From an uncultured Acidobacteriia bacterium (GTDB taxonomy: Bacteria; Acidobacteriota; Terriglobia; Bryobacterales; Bryobacteraceae), in assembly GCA_903881085.1 (NCBI GenBank), contig CAIRSA010000551.1, positions 1 through 33,272 of the forward strand: a stretch of DNA of 33,272 nucleotides, in the 5' to 3' direction. The notes under the pieces were generated by a model. The model saw nothing but the letters and a program-made list of their open reading frames with translations, was not told where the DNA came from and ran no database searches. This document shows, piece by piece, positions 1-7,828 of this stretch. Made by a program: the position numbers and the translations under genes. Every line of letters starts with the position of its first letter. The stretch's first letter is position 1.

Positions 1-186
1 GCCTAAACTGACCGCTTTGCGTCCCGTGGGGGTGACGCGGTTACGCGTGACTTCGCCGTTGTCCAGTTCTTGTTGCCAGGCTTGTAGAGTTGAGTGAGGG
101 TAAAGGCTTGCCAAGTGCGAGAGCAGGGTCTGTCTATATTATTTGCCGCTGATGATTGTGTTGTAGGCATAGCCCCCGTTGAGCAT
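1..186 (-). pseudogene. RluA-like pseudouridine synthase, N-terminal part, with in-frame stop; runs off the window
   Basis: Reading the minus strand from an ATG at 186 gives MLNGGYAYNTIISGK, then a TAA at 139-141. The same frame then continues without a stop to the window edge: YRQTLLSHLASLYPHST, then LQAWQQELDNGEVTRNRV and a final SLG. The whole resembles the N-terminus of RluA-family pseudouridine synthases, which have a short GxxY start, a TLLxxLxxxYPHS helix and a W-x-x-x-(I/L)-x-x-G-x-V S4-like segment. The TAA falls exactly between the two conserved pieces, so the gene is either inactivated or has a sequencing or assembly error. It could also start later, at a TTG or CTG. Only about 60 codons are visible and the catalytic domain lies outside the window. 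The identification rests on motif memory, not on an alignment. Confidence 0.5.
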
Positions 187-340
187 GTAGTTTGAGTGCA
201 AGCTATCGCATCTGCGGCGCGGCGGGCAGAAGGGTTTTTGCTGCTTTGCTTTCCCTTCTCGATTGGCTGCGCAGGCTTACGAATGGTTCGTTTCACGCTA
301 TGAATTGCAGTAACAAACACGAAGCGTTTCATCAGCCTCG

Positions 341-1795
341 TTACTCCCGTCTGATGACGGTGCTTTCAATGCCGAGTATCTCTGCGATGGCGCGCAGAGT
401 CTCCGCTCTATGCCCCACGCCCAGGGCGAAGTGATGGGTCGGCCCTTCAGCTACCCATCGCTTGAGGAAGGTGCGAACGTCCGGGGCAAAGAATCCGCGG
501 GTGTTCGTATTCCCTGTGGCGGGAATTGGCCCTTGGACGCTTTGACCTTCGGCGATAACGAACTTAAACCTTCCGCCGGCGGTGACCCCGATGCTGAGCA
601 TGGTGATGGGACCTTCCTTGATTTTAAATTCGACGCCGGCACCGCTGCCGGGCTTGCCGTGGTATTTCACCAGGCTGCGCAGCTTCGGCTTGCCGTCTGC
701 GATGTTGATGTGGTGCGGGCCGTCATGGCCCACCAGCACGAAGCCTTCGCGGAAATCGACCGGATGGAACTCCGCGAAACTACCGCCAATGTCGAGGCGG
801 TCCATCAGCAGCATGGCGATGCAGGTCTTCAAGTCGCTCTCACCGCACATTGGAAAGCCGGCGGCGGTGAGTAGCGAATTGCCCACAATCAGGTTCGTCA
901 CCAGGTTGCGCAGCGGGCTGCCCGGATCGCCTTCGTAGTAATACGCCAAGCCGTCCAGTTTGTGCCGGGCAACAAAGTGGTCAAGAGCGCACGCGGTGAC
1001 AGCCGCGCGATTGAGGTCCTCATTCGTGAGCTTGCGCGTCAGCGGATCCACTCCCGGATCGGGCGTGTCGAACAAGGTCAGAATCTCCGCGGATTTCGCC
1101 GCTGTCTCCTCAGCTGTGACTGCGCGTTCGCAACTCAGGAGGTCGCCGGCTTCGGTCTGCACAATGTGGCACCCGAAGGCGGCGGTCAGCGAAGCCTGGT
1201 CGGTCTGCATGTCGAGCATGTGCTCAATGGGATGCCCGAAGTGTCCGATACGGGCATACTTCAAATCATGCAACGCCATGGCGATGTCGCACCATTCGGC
1301 GATCTCAGCTTCAGCGGCGGGATCGTTTTCGAGTGTACCCAGTATGACCGGCGGCGGTTTTCTTCCCATGCGAATGGCCACGCCGGTGAACTCCGGAACA
1401 GAGCAGAAATCGTCATTGGCGAGTTGCATGTGCGTGGTTGCGCGCGCGTAGTCCATGGCCGCCATCGGCTGCAGCGCGACCATCACAATGGGCACATCCA
1501 GGCCCCGAACGATCGCAGCAAAGCTCGCCGATGTGGCGTAGGTGAGCATGTCGCAGAAGACCAGGTCGAGGTCGGCGGCTTTGAGCCGGGGCAGCAAGGC
1601 ATAGGCGGCTTCGGCTTTGTCGACCATGCCGAAATTTGTTACCTGCGCGCCGTGGGCTTCCACCCGCCCTACCAACACATTGAGCTTGGCCATGAGTTCC
1701 TCGAGCAAGCCCGGAAACTGGCTCCAGTAAACATGGTAGCCGACTCCAAATATGCCAATGTGTGCGCTGCGCGGTTTACGTCTTTGGACCCTCAT
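341..1795 (-). CDS. L-arabinose/L-fucose isomerase-like protein
   Basis: A 484-residue cytoplasmic protein. The ATG at 1795 is preceded by AGGAGG and overlaps the stop of the MFS gene as ATGA, so it was chosen over a longer upstream frame. The fold resembles the L-arabinose/L-fucose isomerase superfamily: an N-terminal Rossmann-like half (GIFGVGYHVYW near residue 15) and a C-terminal metal-binding half. Candidate metal ligands are the Glu in CGESDLKT, the Glu in GGSFAEFHP, the His pair in GPHHIN and the final THHFALGVGH. These sit where AraA has its Mn ligands, but I have not aligned them. It is the last gene of the TonB receptor-MFS-isomerase operon, so it probably isomerises the sugar released by the nearby hydrolase. 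L-rhamnose or L-arabinose are candidates; the substrate is not determined by sequence. Confidence 0.75.
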   Translation of the reverse strand: MRVQRRKPRSAHIGIFGVGYHVYWSQFPGLLEELMAKLNVLVGRVEAHGAQVTNFGMVDKAEAAYALLPRLKAADLDLVFCDMLTYATSASFAAIVRGLDVPIVMVALQPMAAMDYARATTHMQLANDDFCSVPEFTGVAIRMGRKPPPVILGTLENDPAAEAEIAEWCDIAMALHDLKYARIGHFGHPIEHMLDMQTDQASLTAAFGCHIVQTEAGDLLSCERAVTAEETAAKSAEILTLFDTPDPGVDPLTRKLTNEDLNRAAVTACALDHFVARHKLDGLAYYYEGDPGSPLRNLVTNLIVGNSLLTAAGFPMCGESDLKTCIAMLLMDRLDIGGSFAEFHPVDFREGFVLVGHDGPHHINIADGKPKLRSLVKYHGKPGSGAGVEFKIKEGPITMLSIGVTAGGRFKFVIAEGQSVQGPIPATGNTNTRGFFAPDVRTFLKRWVAEGPTHHFALGVGHRAETLRAIAEILGIESTVIRRE

Positions 1796-2982
1796 ACAGC
1801 CCTCCTGTTGCGTGAAGCGAGAACCAGCCATGCCAGCGGATATAGAATCGCTGACGCAAGGAAAATGGGTGTGAACGAGTAGCTGTCCACTACCGGGCCG
1901 ACGACAAGATTCGACAGCATCCCGGCCACGCCCCCGCATGTTCCGGTCAGGCCGACGGCTGTGCCCACCTCGGTGCTGTCCACCGTGTCGGCGATCAGCG
2001 TGATGTAGTTCGCAATCCAGATGCCATGCGCAAACATCAGCACCGACATCAGCCCGATGGCCAGCGCAGGCGTGCCGGCAAACGCCGCCAGCGCCGATGC
2101 CGGAGTCAGCAGCGCGGCAATCAGCATCAGCCGCAGTCGCGCGCTGCGCGGAGTCCAGCCCCGCGCCACCAAACCGTCTGAGATGCTGCCCGCCGCGATG
2201 TTAGTAATGCCGAGGGCGAAGAATGGAATCCAGGTAAGTGCGCCGATGGCCGTCAGCGGCATCCCGCGCTCTCTTGATAGGTATTGCGGTATCCAGAACA
2301 TATAGAAGTAAAAGACAGGATCAAATAGGAATCGCGCAATGAGCAAGCGGCGCATTTCCGGCCGCTTGAACATCGCCAGCAAACTGACGCGAGTTGCAGT
2401 ATTGGTTACGTGCGGTGGCAATGGGCGGCAGGCGATGAGCCACGCCGCCAGCCAGATGAATCCAAGAACAGAGGTACAAAGGAACGCGCTGCGCCATCCG
2501 AACGAAGTGGCGATCCACGCCGTGAGCGGTGGCGCAAGCACAGCACCGAACGCCGACCCGCCGTTGGCGATGCCCACGGCCATGGCGCGCCGCTCCGCAG
2601 GCATCCACTGCACCGCGCCTTTGGTGACCGCAGGGAAACATGCGCCTTCCCCGACGCCAAGAAAAAACCGCGCGGCACCAAGTCCGGCCGCGCCCGTGGC
2701 CAACGCATGCATGCCGCTGGCGAGCGACCACACAAGAACGCTGACGGCCAAGCCAAGCCGCGTGCCAACAGAATCCAGCAGCCGCCCACCCAAAGAAAAC
2801 ATCACCGTATAACTGAGGCCGAATGCGAAGACTACACGAGAATACGCCGTGTTCGTCATTCCGAACTCAGTCGTGATCTGTGGTGCCAACACGCTGAGCA
2901 CCTGGCGATCCAGGAAGCTCAGCGCCGTGGCAACAAACAGCAAACCGCAAAGTACCCATGCCCTGCGGAGGGAGATGGCCAT
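1792..2982 (-). CDS. MFS transporter, hexuronate/anion-cation symporter (ACS) type
   Basis: A 396-residue inner-membrane protein with about 12 hydrophobic segments and no signal peptide. Near residues 20-30 it has the ALSFLDRQVLS segment typical of ExuT/GudP-like sugar-acid transporters, and RFFLGVGEGACFPAVTK in helix 4, the usual ACS-family signature. Its ATG shares one base with the stop of the TonB receptor gene (TAATG), and its own TGA overlaps the isomerase start (ATGA), so all three are translationally coupled. It should carry the sugar or sugar acid that the receptor brings across the outer membrane into the cytoplasm. The substrate cannot be read from the sequence. Confidence 0.85.
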   Translation of the reverse strand: MAISLRRAWVLCGLLFVATALSFLDRQVLSVLAPQITTEFGMTNTAYSRVVFAFGLSYTVMFSLGGRLLDSVGTRLGLAVSVLVWSLASGMHALATGAAGLGAARFFLGVGEGACFPAVTKGAVQWMPAERRAMAVGIANGGSAFGAVLAPPLTAWIATSFGWRSAFLCTSVLGFIWLAAWLIACRPLPPHVTNTATRVSLLAMFKRPEMRRLLIARFLFDPVFYFYMFWIPQYLSRERGMPLTAIGALTWIPFFALGITNIAAGSISDGLVARGWTPRSARLRLMLIAALLTPASALAAFAGTPALAIGLMSVLMFAHGIWIANYITLIADTVDSTEVGTAVGLTGTCGGVAGMLSNLVVGPVVDSYSFTPIFLASAILYPLAWLVLASRNRRAV

Positions 2983-5900
2983 TAAAAATAGAACCTCAAC
3001 GCAAATTGCATGATACGTCCGGAGCGCGCTCCGGTGAAAGAGCTGAGCAGCGTATTGATCTGCTTTCCATTGGCATCAAAACGGGCGTTGGTATCGAGCG
3101 AAGTGAACTGCGCGTGGTTGAAGGCGTTGTATGCTTCGGCGCGGAACTGGAAGCGCATTTGATCCCTCACCGGGAATTCCTTGTTGAGCGACATGTCGAA
3201 GTTGTTCGCACCTGGCCCGCGCACCAGGGTGCGAGCCGCGTTGCCCCAGGTGCCTTTGGTAGGCGGTGCAAAGACGTCCGTGCGGAAGTTATGGAAGAAG
3301 TCGCGTTCGCTCTTTGGCAGGATGGGGTTTTCGAGCACCACGATGCGTGCGCCCTGGGTAGCGGTGCCAGTGAAATCCGCACCTGTGGCGCTCGTGAAGT
3401 TCACGCCAAGCGGCGCTCCACTAAGCAGACTGGCGATGCCTGAGAGTTGCCAGCCGTTGAACGCCTGCTTGAGCACCGTCTGCTTGAACGGTGTCTTTGG
3501 CAGATTCCATACCCAGTTGAATTTGAACATGTGGGTGCGATCGAAGCCGGCCAGCCCGTAGTTCCACACCCGCGGCGAAATCAGGTTGCTGATCGAGTCG
3601 ACATCGTTGTCGTTGTAGTCCATCGCTTTCGACCACGTCCAGGAAAGTCCGAACTGCACGCCCTTGGTCATGCGCCGGCGGGCGGTAACATGTCCACCGT
3701 TGTAGTTGGATGAGGAAGCGGCCTCGGTCATCAGCACATCATTGTAGCCAATCATCGGCCGCAGGAAGGAAGTATTGTAGACGCTCTTCGTCGTAGGGTC
3801 GATGCTCGAGGGAAGGAAGTTGGTGCCCACCGGAATCGAGTTAATGTTGCGCCGCCACAGCAGGTTGCGGCCCTGTGAGCCCACGTAGCCGGCTTCGACG
3901 ATGGTCTTGAACCCGATGTATTGCTGCCACGAGAAACTGAAGTTCATCACATGCGGCAGGCTGTCCGACTTATCGATTCCATTGACGCTCTGCGGAAAGA
4001 TTGCGCCGGACGAGGAGCGCAGCGAACTGAGCGTCGAATAATAAACCGTCGGATTGCTCACAATGGGCAACTGCGAAGCGAACAAGGCAGAATAGTTGTC
4101 CGTCATGTTGGGGCGATTGTAGAACATGCCGAAGCCGCCGCGGATGGCAGTCTTGCCGTTGCCGAAGACGTCGAGCGCAAAGCCGGCCCGTGGTCCCATC
4201 CGCAGCCCATAGGTGTTTACGAGCGAGCGCGGATAACCGTTCTGCGCAGAGACCGCCATGCCGTTGGAGGGGTCGCCCGTGCCTGGTGCAATCGCACCAA
4301 TCAACGCCGCGGGATAGGTGACGCCATTCACCGGATTCACGCCGGCGCGGACGCCGTTCACCAGCGTCGGCTGAATGAGCTTGGGCTGTTTGGCCGCGGA
4401 ATAAAGTTCGGGGGCAAATGAGGTGATCAGGTCGGTACTGCCATAAAGCGGAATGATGTAATGAAATCGCACTCCCAGTTCCACTGTAAGGCGGCGCGTG
4501 GCGCGCCACGAATCCTGCACAAACCAGGAGACGTCATGCTGGCGGAAATGGAGCGCCACACGGTTGGAGGCCTCCGTGTAGTTGCTGAAAACGCCCACCG
4601 CGGCGTTGGCATATGCATATCCGGTGTTGAGCGGGTTGGTGCCGTCGTTGGCGAAACTGACAACGCCGTAATAATTTCCGTTGCCGTTGGTGCCCTGGTA
4701 GTTGCGCTCAATCATGACGCCGGCTTTGAAGGTGTGCGACCGCCATGTCTTCGTCGTGTTGTTGGTGAGGTTGAACGCCTGCAACTTCTGCCAGAAGGGG
4801 AAACGCCCTTCAATATTTAGGTTGGCGGCATTCGTCACGCCGCCGAAGGTTGCGTTCGGAATGATTCCGAGCGGATTGCTGGATGGATTCAACTGCCCGG
4901 CGATGTAACCAATCTTGGAGCCTTGGTTGCGTGCTATCTCAGCGTCCGATGCATCTGCCCCTTCCGGACGGCGGGTGAAGCCGAAGCTGGTCTCATTGAT
5001 AACGGTAGGGCTCCACACCCCGGTGTAACGCAGAATGTAGCCCTGGCCGTGCAAATGGTAGGTCTTGACCATCTGCGGCCAGTTGGCGACGGTGGTGGCA
5101 ATGCCCAATCCGCTGGTCTGCTGATCGAGAAAGCCGGCGAAGGTGAACGACATGGAGTTGCGTTCGTTGAGGATGTAATCCATACGCAGGTTTTCCATGC
5201 GCACCGGCGTCTGCTTGTCAGCCTGGAACACGTAGTTGTAGTTGCCGTTGGAAACGGTGCGATCAAGAAAATTCGGCTGCGGGAAGACTTTCAGCAGTGC
5301 CAGTCCGCTGGGGTCGGCCTGGCTGGCAGGTACTATGCGACTCGGGAACGGCAGTTTGCTGTTCGGGTCGTTCACCGTGACCAGCCGGTTGTTGAGATCC
5401 ACTGACTGTGAAAAGTCGCCAACGCGCTCCAGCGCAGTTGGAACGGTGAGACGGGTGAGCGCCGAACTGCCCTTCAACGGCCAATATTCTTGCGACCAGA
5501 AGAAGAATAGCTTGTTCCGGTTCCGGTTGAAGTGGGGAAGAATGACTGGGCCTCCTACGTTGTAGCTCCACGTGTTGTAGCGGTACCGCGACTTCGGAGT
5601 GTTGGTCAGGTTGTTGAAGAAGTTGTTGGCGTTGAACTGCTCGTGGCGCTTGAAGTACGACCCAAGGCCGTGAAAGTTCTTCGTCCCGGACTTGGTGATC
5701 ACGTTGATGCTCGCTCCGGAACTGCGGCCGTATTCGGCGGCGTAGTTGGAAAGCAGAACTTTTACCTCAGCGATCGAATCCTGGCTCACCGTCACAACGT
5801 TGTTGAAGTTGTTGCCCATGGGATTAGTGGTCATGCCGTCGAGCGAAACGGAACTGGTGCTGCGGCGGTTACCCTGTACATAAAGTTCGAAGTTGCGATC

Positions 5901-6431
5901 CATGAAATCCTGGTTCCCAATAGTGCCGGCGTCGAAGATGCCCGGCATCAGCGACAGCAGGCTCATCACATTGCGCGATTTGGTCATAAGGCCGTCGAGC
6001 TGATCGGAATTGATCTGGTCGGCGTGTTCACCGCTGGCGATTTGCACTGTGAATGCCTGCGCGCTCACCGTCACCGCATCAGAGATCGTGCCGACCTCCA
6101 GCGTGAGTTTGCCCAGCGGCAGGGTCTGATTGGCGGAAAGCGCTATGTTCTGCTGGCGCAATGTCTTAAAGCCGCTGTTCGTGATGGTCAGGTTGTAGTC
6201 GCCCGGTTGCAGGCTGTTGAAGAAAAGGTCACCACGCTCATTGCTATGGACTGTACGCACCGCGCCGGTCGCGACGTGCGTGACGGTAGCTTCGACTTGG
6301 GCCATGGGGAGTCCGCTCGAGTCGAGGACGGTGGCGACAATGGAACCGGTAATGGTTTGCGCCGGCAAGGACGCGGCACCGGCTCCATACAAGGCAAGCA
6401 CAGCGACGAGGCTTTTGAATTGTTTCCGCAT
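2982..6431 (-). CDS. Oar-like TonB-dependent receptor with carboxypeptidase-regulatory domain
   Basis: A 1149-residue outer-membrane protein. Residues 1-25 are a signal peptide ending SLPAQ. Residues about 28-110 form a carboxypeptidase-regulatory-like beta-sandwich (TITGSIVATVLDSSGLPMAQ, then GDLFFNSLQPGDYNL). A plug domain follows to about residue 245, containing SVSLDGMTTN and VLLSNYAAEYGRSSGASINV. The rest is a long beta-barrel ending with aromatic residues (FALRFYF), as expected for BAM-dependent insertion. This layout is the large Oar-like receptor type abundant in Acidobacteriota, which usually lack SusD partners; no SusD gene is seen here. The ATG is preceded by AAGGA. A promoter (6491-6519) and a palindromic operator (6446-6470) lie upstream, shared in design with the hydrolase gene, which suggests induction by the same glycan. 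Confidence 0.93.
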   Translation of the reverse strand: MRKQFKSLVAVLALYGAGAASLPAQTITGSIVATVLDSSGLPMAQVEATVTHVATGAVRTVHSNERGDLFFNSLQPGDYNLTITNSGFKTLRQQNIALSANQTLPLGKLTLEVGTISDAVTVSAQAFTVQIASGEHADQINSDQLDGLMTKSRNVMSLLSLMPGIFDAGTIGNQDFMDRNFELYVQGNRRSTSSVSLDGMTTNPMGNNFNNVVTVSQDSIAEVKVLLSNYAAEYGRSSGASINVITKSGTKNFHGLGSYFKRHEQFNANNFFNNLTNTPKSRYRYNTWSYNVGGPVILPHFNRNRNKLFFFWSQEYWPLKGSSALTRLTVPTALERVGDFSQSVDLNNRLVTVNDPNSKLPFPSRIVPASQADPSGLALLKVFPQPNFLDRTVSNGNYNYVFQADKQTPVRMENLRMDYILNERNSMSFTFAGFLDQQTSGLGIATTVANWPQMVKTYHLHGQGYILRYTGVWSPTVINETSFGFTRRPEGADASDAEIARNQGSKIGYIAGQLNPSSNPLGIIPNATFGGVTNAANLNIEGRFPFWQKLQAFNLTNNTTKTWRSHTFKAGVMIERNYQGTNGNGNYYGVVSFANDGTNPLNTGYAYANAAVGVFSNYTEASNRVALHFRQHDVSWFVQDSWRATRRLTVELGVRFHYIIPLYGSTDLITSFAPELYSAAKQPKLIQPTLVNGVRAGVNPVNGVTYPAALIGAIAPGTGDPSNGMAVSAQNGYPRSLVNTYGLRMGPRAGFALDVFGNGKTAIRGGFGMFYNRPNMTDNYSALFASQLPIVSNPTVYYSTLSSLRSSSGAIFPQSVNGIDKSDSLPHVMNFSFSWQQYIGFKTIVEAGYVGSQGRNLLWRRNINSIPVGTNFLPSSIDPTTKSVYNTSFLRPMIGYNDVLMTEAASSSNYNGGHVTARRRMTKGVQFGLSWTWSKAMDYNDNDVDSISNLISPRVWNYGLAGFDRTHMFKFNWVWNLPKTPFKQTVLKQAFNGWQLSGIASLLSGAPLGVNFTSATGADFTGTATQGARIVVLENPILPKSERDFFHNFRTDVFAPPTKGTWGNAARTLVRGPGANNFDMSLNKEFPVRDQMRFQFRAEAYNAFNHAQFTSLDTNARFDANGKQINTLLSSFTGARSGRIMQFALRFYF

Positions 6432-6445
6432 AATCGTTCCTTTTG

Positions 6446-6470
6446 CATGTGTTCAGATAGTGAACACATG
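6446..6470. promoter_or_regulatory. Palindromic operator O1, upstream of the TonB receptor gene
   Basis: A perfect inverted repeat with 10-base arms, CATGTGTTCA and TGAACACATG, around a 5-base centre (GATAG). The core TGTTCA-N5-TGAACA (6450-6466) recurs at 6534-6550 and 7777-7793. It lies downstream of the predicted start site, where a bound protein would block elongation. The likely ligand is the hybrid regulator encoded at 6581-7702; this is inference from position and recurrence. Confidence 0.75.
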
Positions 6471-6490
6471 CGGTCATCTTGGACGGAGGT

Positions 6491-6519
6491 ACACTATCCC
6501 AGATAAATTCCTTTGTCAA
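6491..6519 (-). promoter_or_regulatory. Predicted sigma-70 promoter of the TonB receptor operon
   Basis: On the minus strand a perfect -35 box TTGACA (6519-6514) is followed by a 17-base spacer and a poor -10 box TAGTGT (6496-6491). Transcription would start near 6484, about 14-20 bases before the palindrome at 6446-6470. The promoter of the GH106-like gene has the same layout: consensus -35, 17-base spacer, weak -10, operator just downstream. Confidence 0.55.
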
Positions 6520-6533
6520 GCGCTTTTAAGGTT

Positions 6534-6550
6534 TGTTCGAATAATGAACA
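6534..6550. promoter_or_regulatory. Palindromic operator O2, upstream of the regulator gene
   Basis: TGTTCG-AATAA-TGAACA is one mismatch from the shared TGTTCA-N5-TGAACA core. It lies 30 bases before the regulator's ATG. A likely -10 box TACAAT (6557-6562) follows, and a weak -35 (TTGTTC, 6533-6538) falls inside the operator, so binding here would give autorepression. Confidence 0.65.
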
Positions 6551-6580
6551 TTGGCGTACAATCAATGCGCAGGATCCTCA

Positions 6581-7702
6581 ATGACTGTCAAAAAGAAGAT
6601 CGTCCCCGATCCCAAGCCGCGCTATCGGGTCGGCACACTCGACAAAGCCCTGGATGTTCTGGAAGCAATCGAGCACGCCTCAAGTGCGGTCACCATTCAA
6701 CAACTGGCGCTTTCGACCGGCGTGCAGCGGACGGCGGTGTACCGCTTGCTCTCCACGCTGGAAAGCCGCGGCTACATTCAACGGCTCCCCGATAAACGCT
6801 ATACAGTATCGGCTCGCAGGCGCAGGTTGAGCTTCGGATACCTGGCTCCGCTCAGCGGCAACTATTTCCGCGATGACCTGTTACGCGGCATGCGTGACGC
6901 GGCATCGCTGGCGCGCGTGGAGCTTATGGCGCTCGACAACGCGGAAGGCGATTCCGCATCGGCGCTGGCGAACGCCCAACAGTTGATCGGCCAGCAGGTG
7001 GATCTGGCGGTGATGTTCCAACCGGTGGGCGCGGTCAGCCATGTGGTGGCGGACCGCTTCGCCAACGCGGGCATACCGCTCATTGCCGTGGAGACGCCGG
7101 TGCCTGGAGCCTTCTACTACGGCGCAAACAACTACCAGGCCGGCCGGTTGGCGGGGCGCGCGCTGGGGAAATTCTCAGCGGAGAAATGGAAGGGAACTTA
7201 CGATCGAGTCGTTCTGGTGGAGTCTTCGTTGAGCAGTCCAGCCGTGCAGGCGCGGGTTACCGGCGTGCTGGAGGGGGTGCGCGAGGTGTTGGGCGGCGTG
7301 CCGGAGTCTCGCGTTATCCACCTCGACGGACGTGCTCACATGGAAGCAAGCCACGCGCGCGTGGCTGAATTGCTCAGGAAACTGCGCACGCCGATGCGGC
7401 TGCTGATTTCCGGGTTCAACGACCTGGCCGCATTGGGTGCGCTGCAGGCGCTGCGTGAAGCCGGATGCGAAGAACTGGCGGCGGTTGTCGGACAGAACGC
7501 AAGCAAAGAGTGCCATGCGGAGTTGCGCAACCCGCGCAGCCGGCTGATCATGTCTGTGGCCTACTTCCCTGAGCGATACGGGGAAAAAGTCGTGCGCCTC
7601 GGGTTGTCTATCGTTGGTAAGGAGGCGGTGCCGCCAGCCGTTTACACCGAACACACCGCCTTGACCTATGCCAATATCGATCAGTATTACCGGCGGCGGT
7701 GA
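6581..7702 (+). CDS. Hybrid transcription regulator: IclR-type winged helix fused to a sugar-binding (LacI-type) sensor domain
   Basis: A 373-residue protein from the ATG at 6581, chosen over an upstream TTG because AGGA sits six bases before it. Residues about 17-78 are a winged helix like that of IclR family proteins (VGTLDKALDVLEAIEHAS, then TGVQRTAVYRLLSTLESRGY). Residues about 83-373 look like a type-I periplasmic-binding domain: QQVDLAVMFQP, AGIPLIAVETPVPGAFYYG, VRVTGVLEGV-like and AAVVGQNASKE segments match LacI/RbsB-type sensors. IclR proteins normally carry a GAF-like effector domain, so this combination is unusual. It lies between two gene sets that share its putative operator, and it probably represses them until a sugar or glycan fragment binds. 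The effector is unknown. Confidence 0.8.
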   Translation: MTVKKKIVPDPKPRYRVGTLDKALDVLEAIEHASSAVTIQQLALSTGVQRTAVYRLLSTLESRGYIQRLPDKRYTVSARRRRLSFGYLAPLSGNYFRDDLLRGMRDAASLARVELMALDNAEGDSASALANAQQLIGQQVDLAVMFQPVGAVSHVVADRFANAGIPLIAVETPVPGAFYYGANNYQAGRLAGRALGKFSAEKWKGTYDRVVLVESSLSSPAVQARVTGVLEGVREVLGGVPESRVIHLDGRAHMEASHARVAELLRKLRTPMRLLISGFNDLAALGALQALREAGCEELAAVVGQNASKECHAELRNPRSRLIMSVAYFPERYGEKVVRLGLSIVGKEAVPPAVYTEHTALTYANIDQYYRRR

Positions 7703-7724
7703 ACGCCGGACAAGAAGAAACATC

Positions 7725-7753
7725 TTGACATGCGGGTATTTCCGGTTTAGGTT
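7725..7753 (+). promoter_or_regulatory. Predicted promoter of the GH106-like gene
   Basis: A perfect TTGACA (7725-7730), a 17-base spacer and a weak -10 TAGGTT (7748-7753). The start of transcription would be near 7760, about 17 bases before the palindrome at 7777-7793. It lies 22 bases after the regulator's stop codon, so the hydrolase need not depend on readthrough from the regulator. Confidence 0.5.
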
Positions 7754-7776
7754 ACCTGCAGCTAAACGATCTTGTG

Positions 7777-7793
7777 TGTTCACTATGTGAACA
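7777..7793. promoter_or_regulatory. Palindromic operator O3, upstream of the GH106-like gene
   Basis: A perfect TGTTCA-CTATG-TGAACA, the third copy of the core also found at 6450-6466 and 6534-6550. It lies between the predicted promoter and the start codon at 7829, in the same relative position as O1, which ties the hydrolase to the receptor operon. Confidence 0.75.
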
Positions 7794-7828
7794 GCGAGAC
7801 CAATTCCTTGCAGGAGCATTGAAGGGCC

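Noticed and set aside
3..332. A 109-codon minus-strand frame at the left edge
   Set aside because: It overlaps the RluA-like reading frame in another phase, and its low-complexity composition shows no family resemblance.
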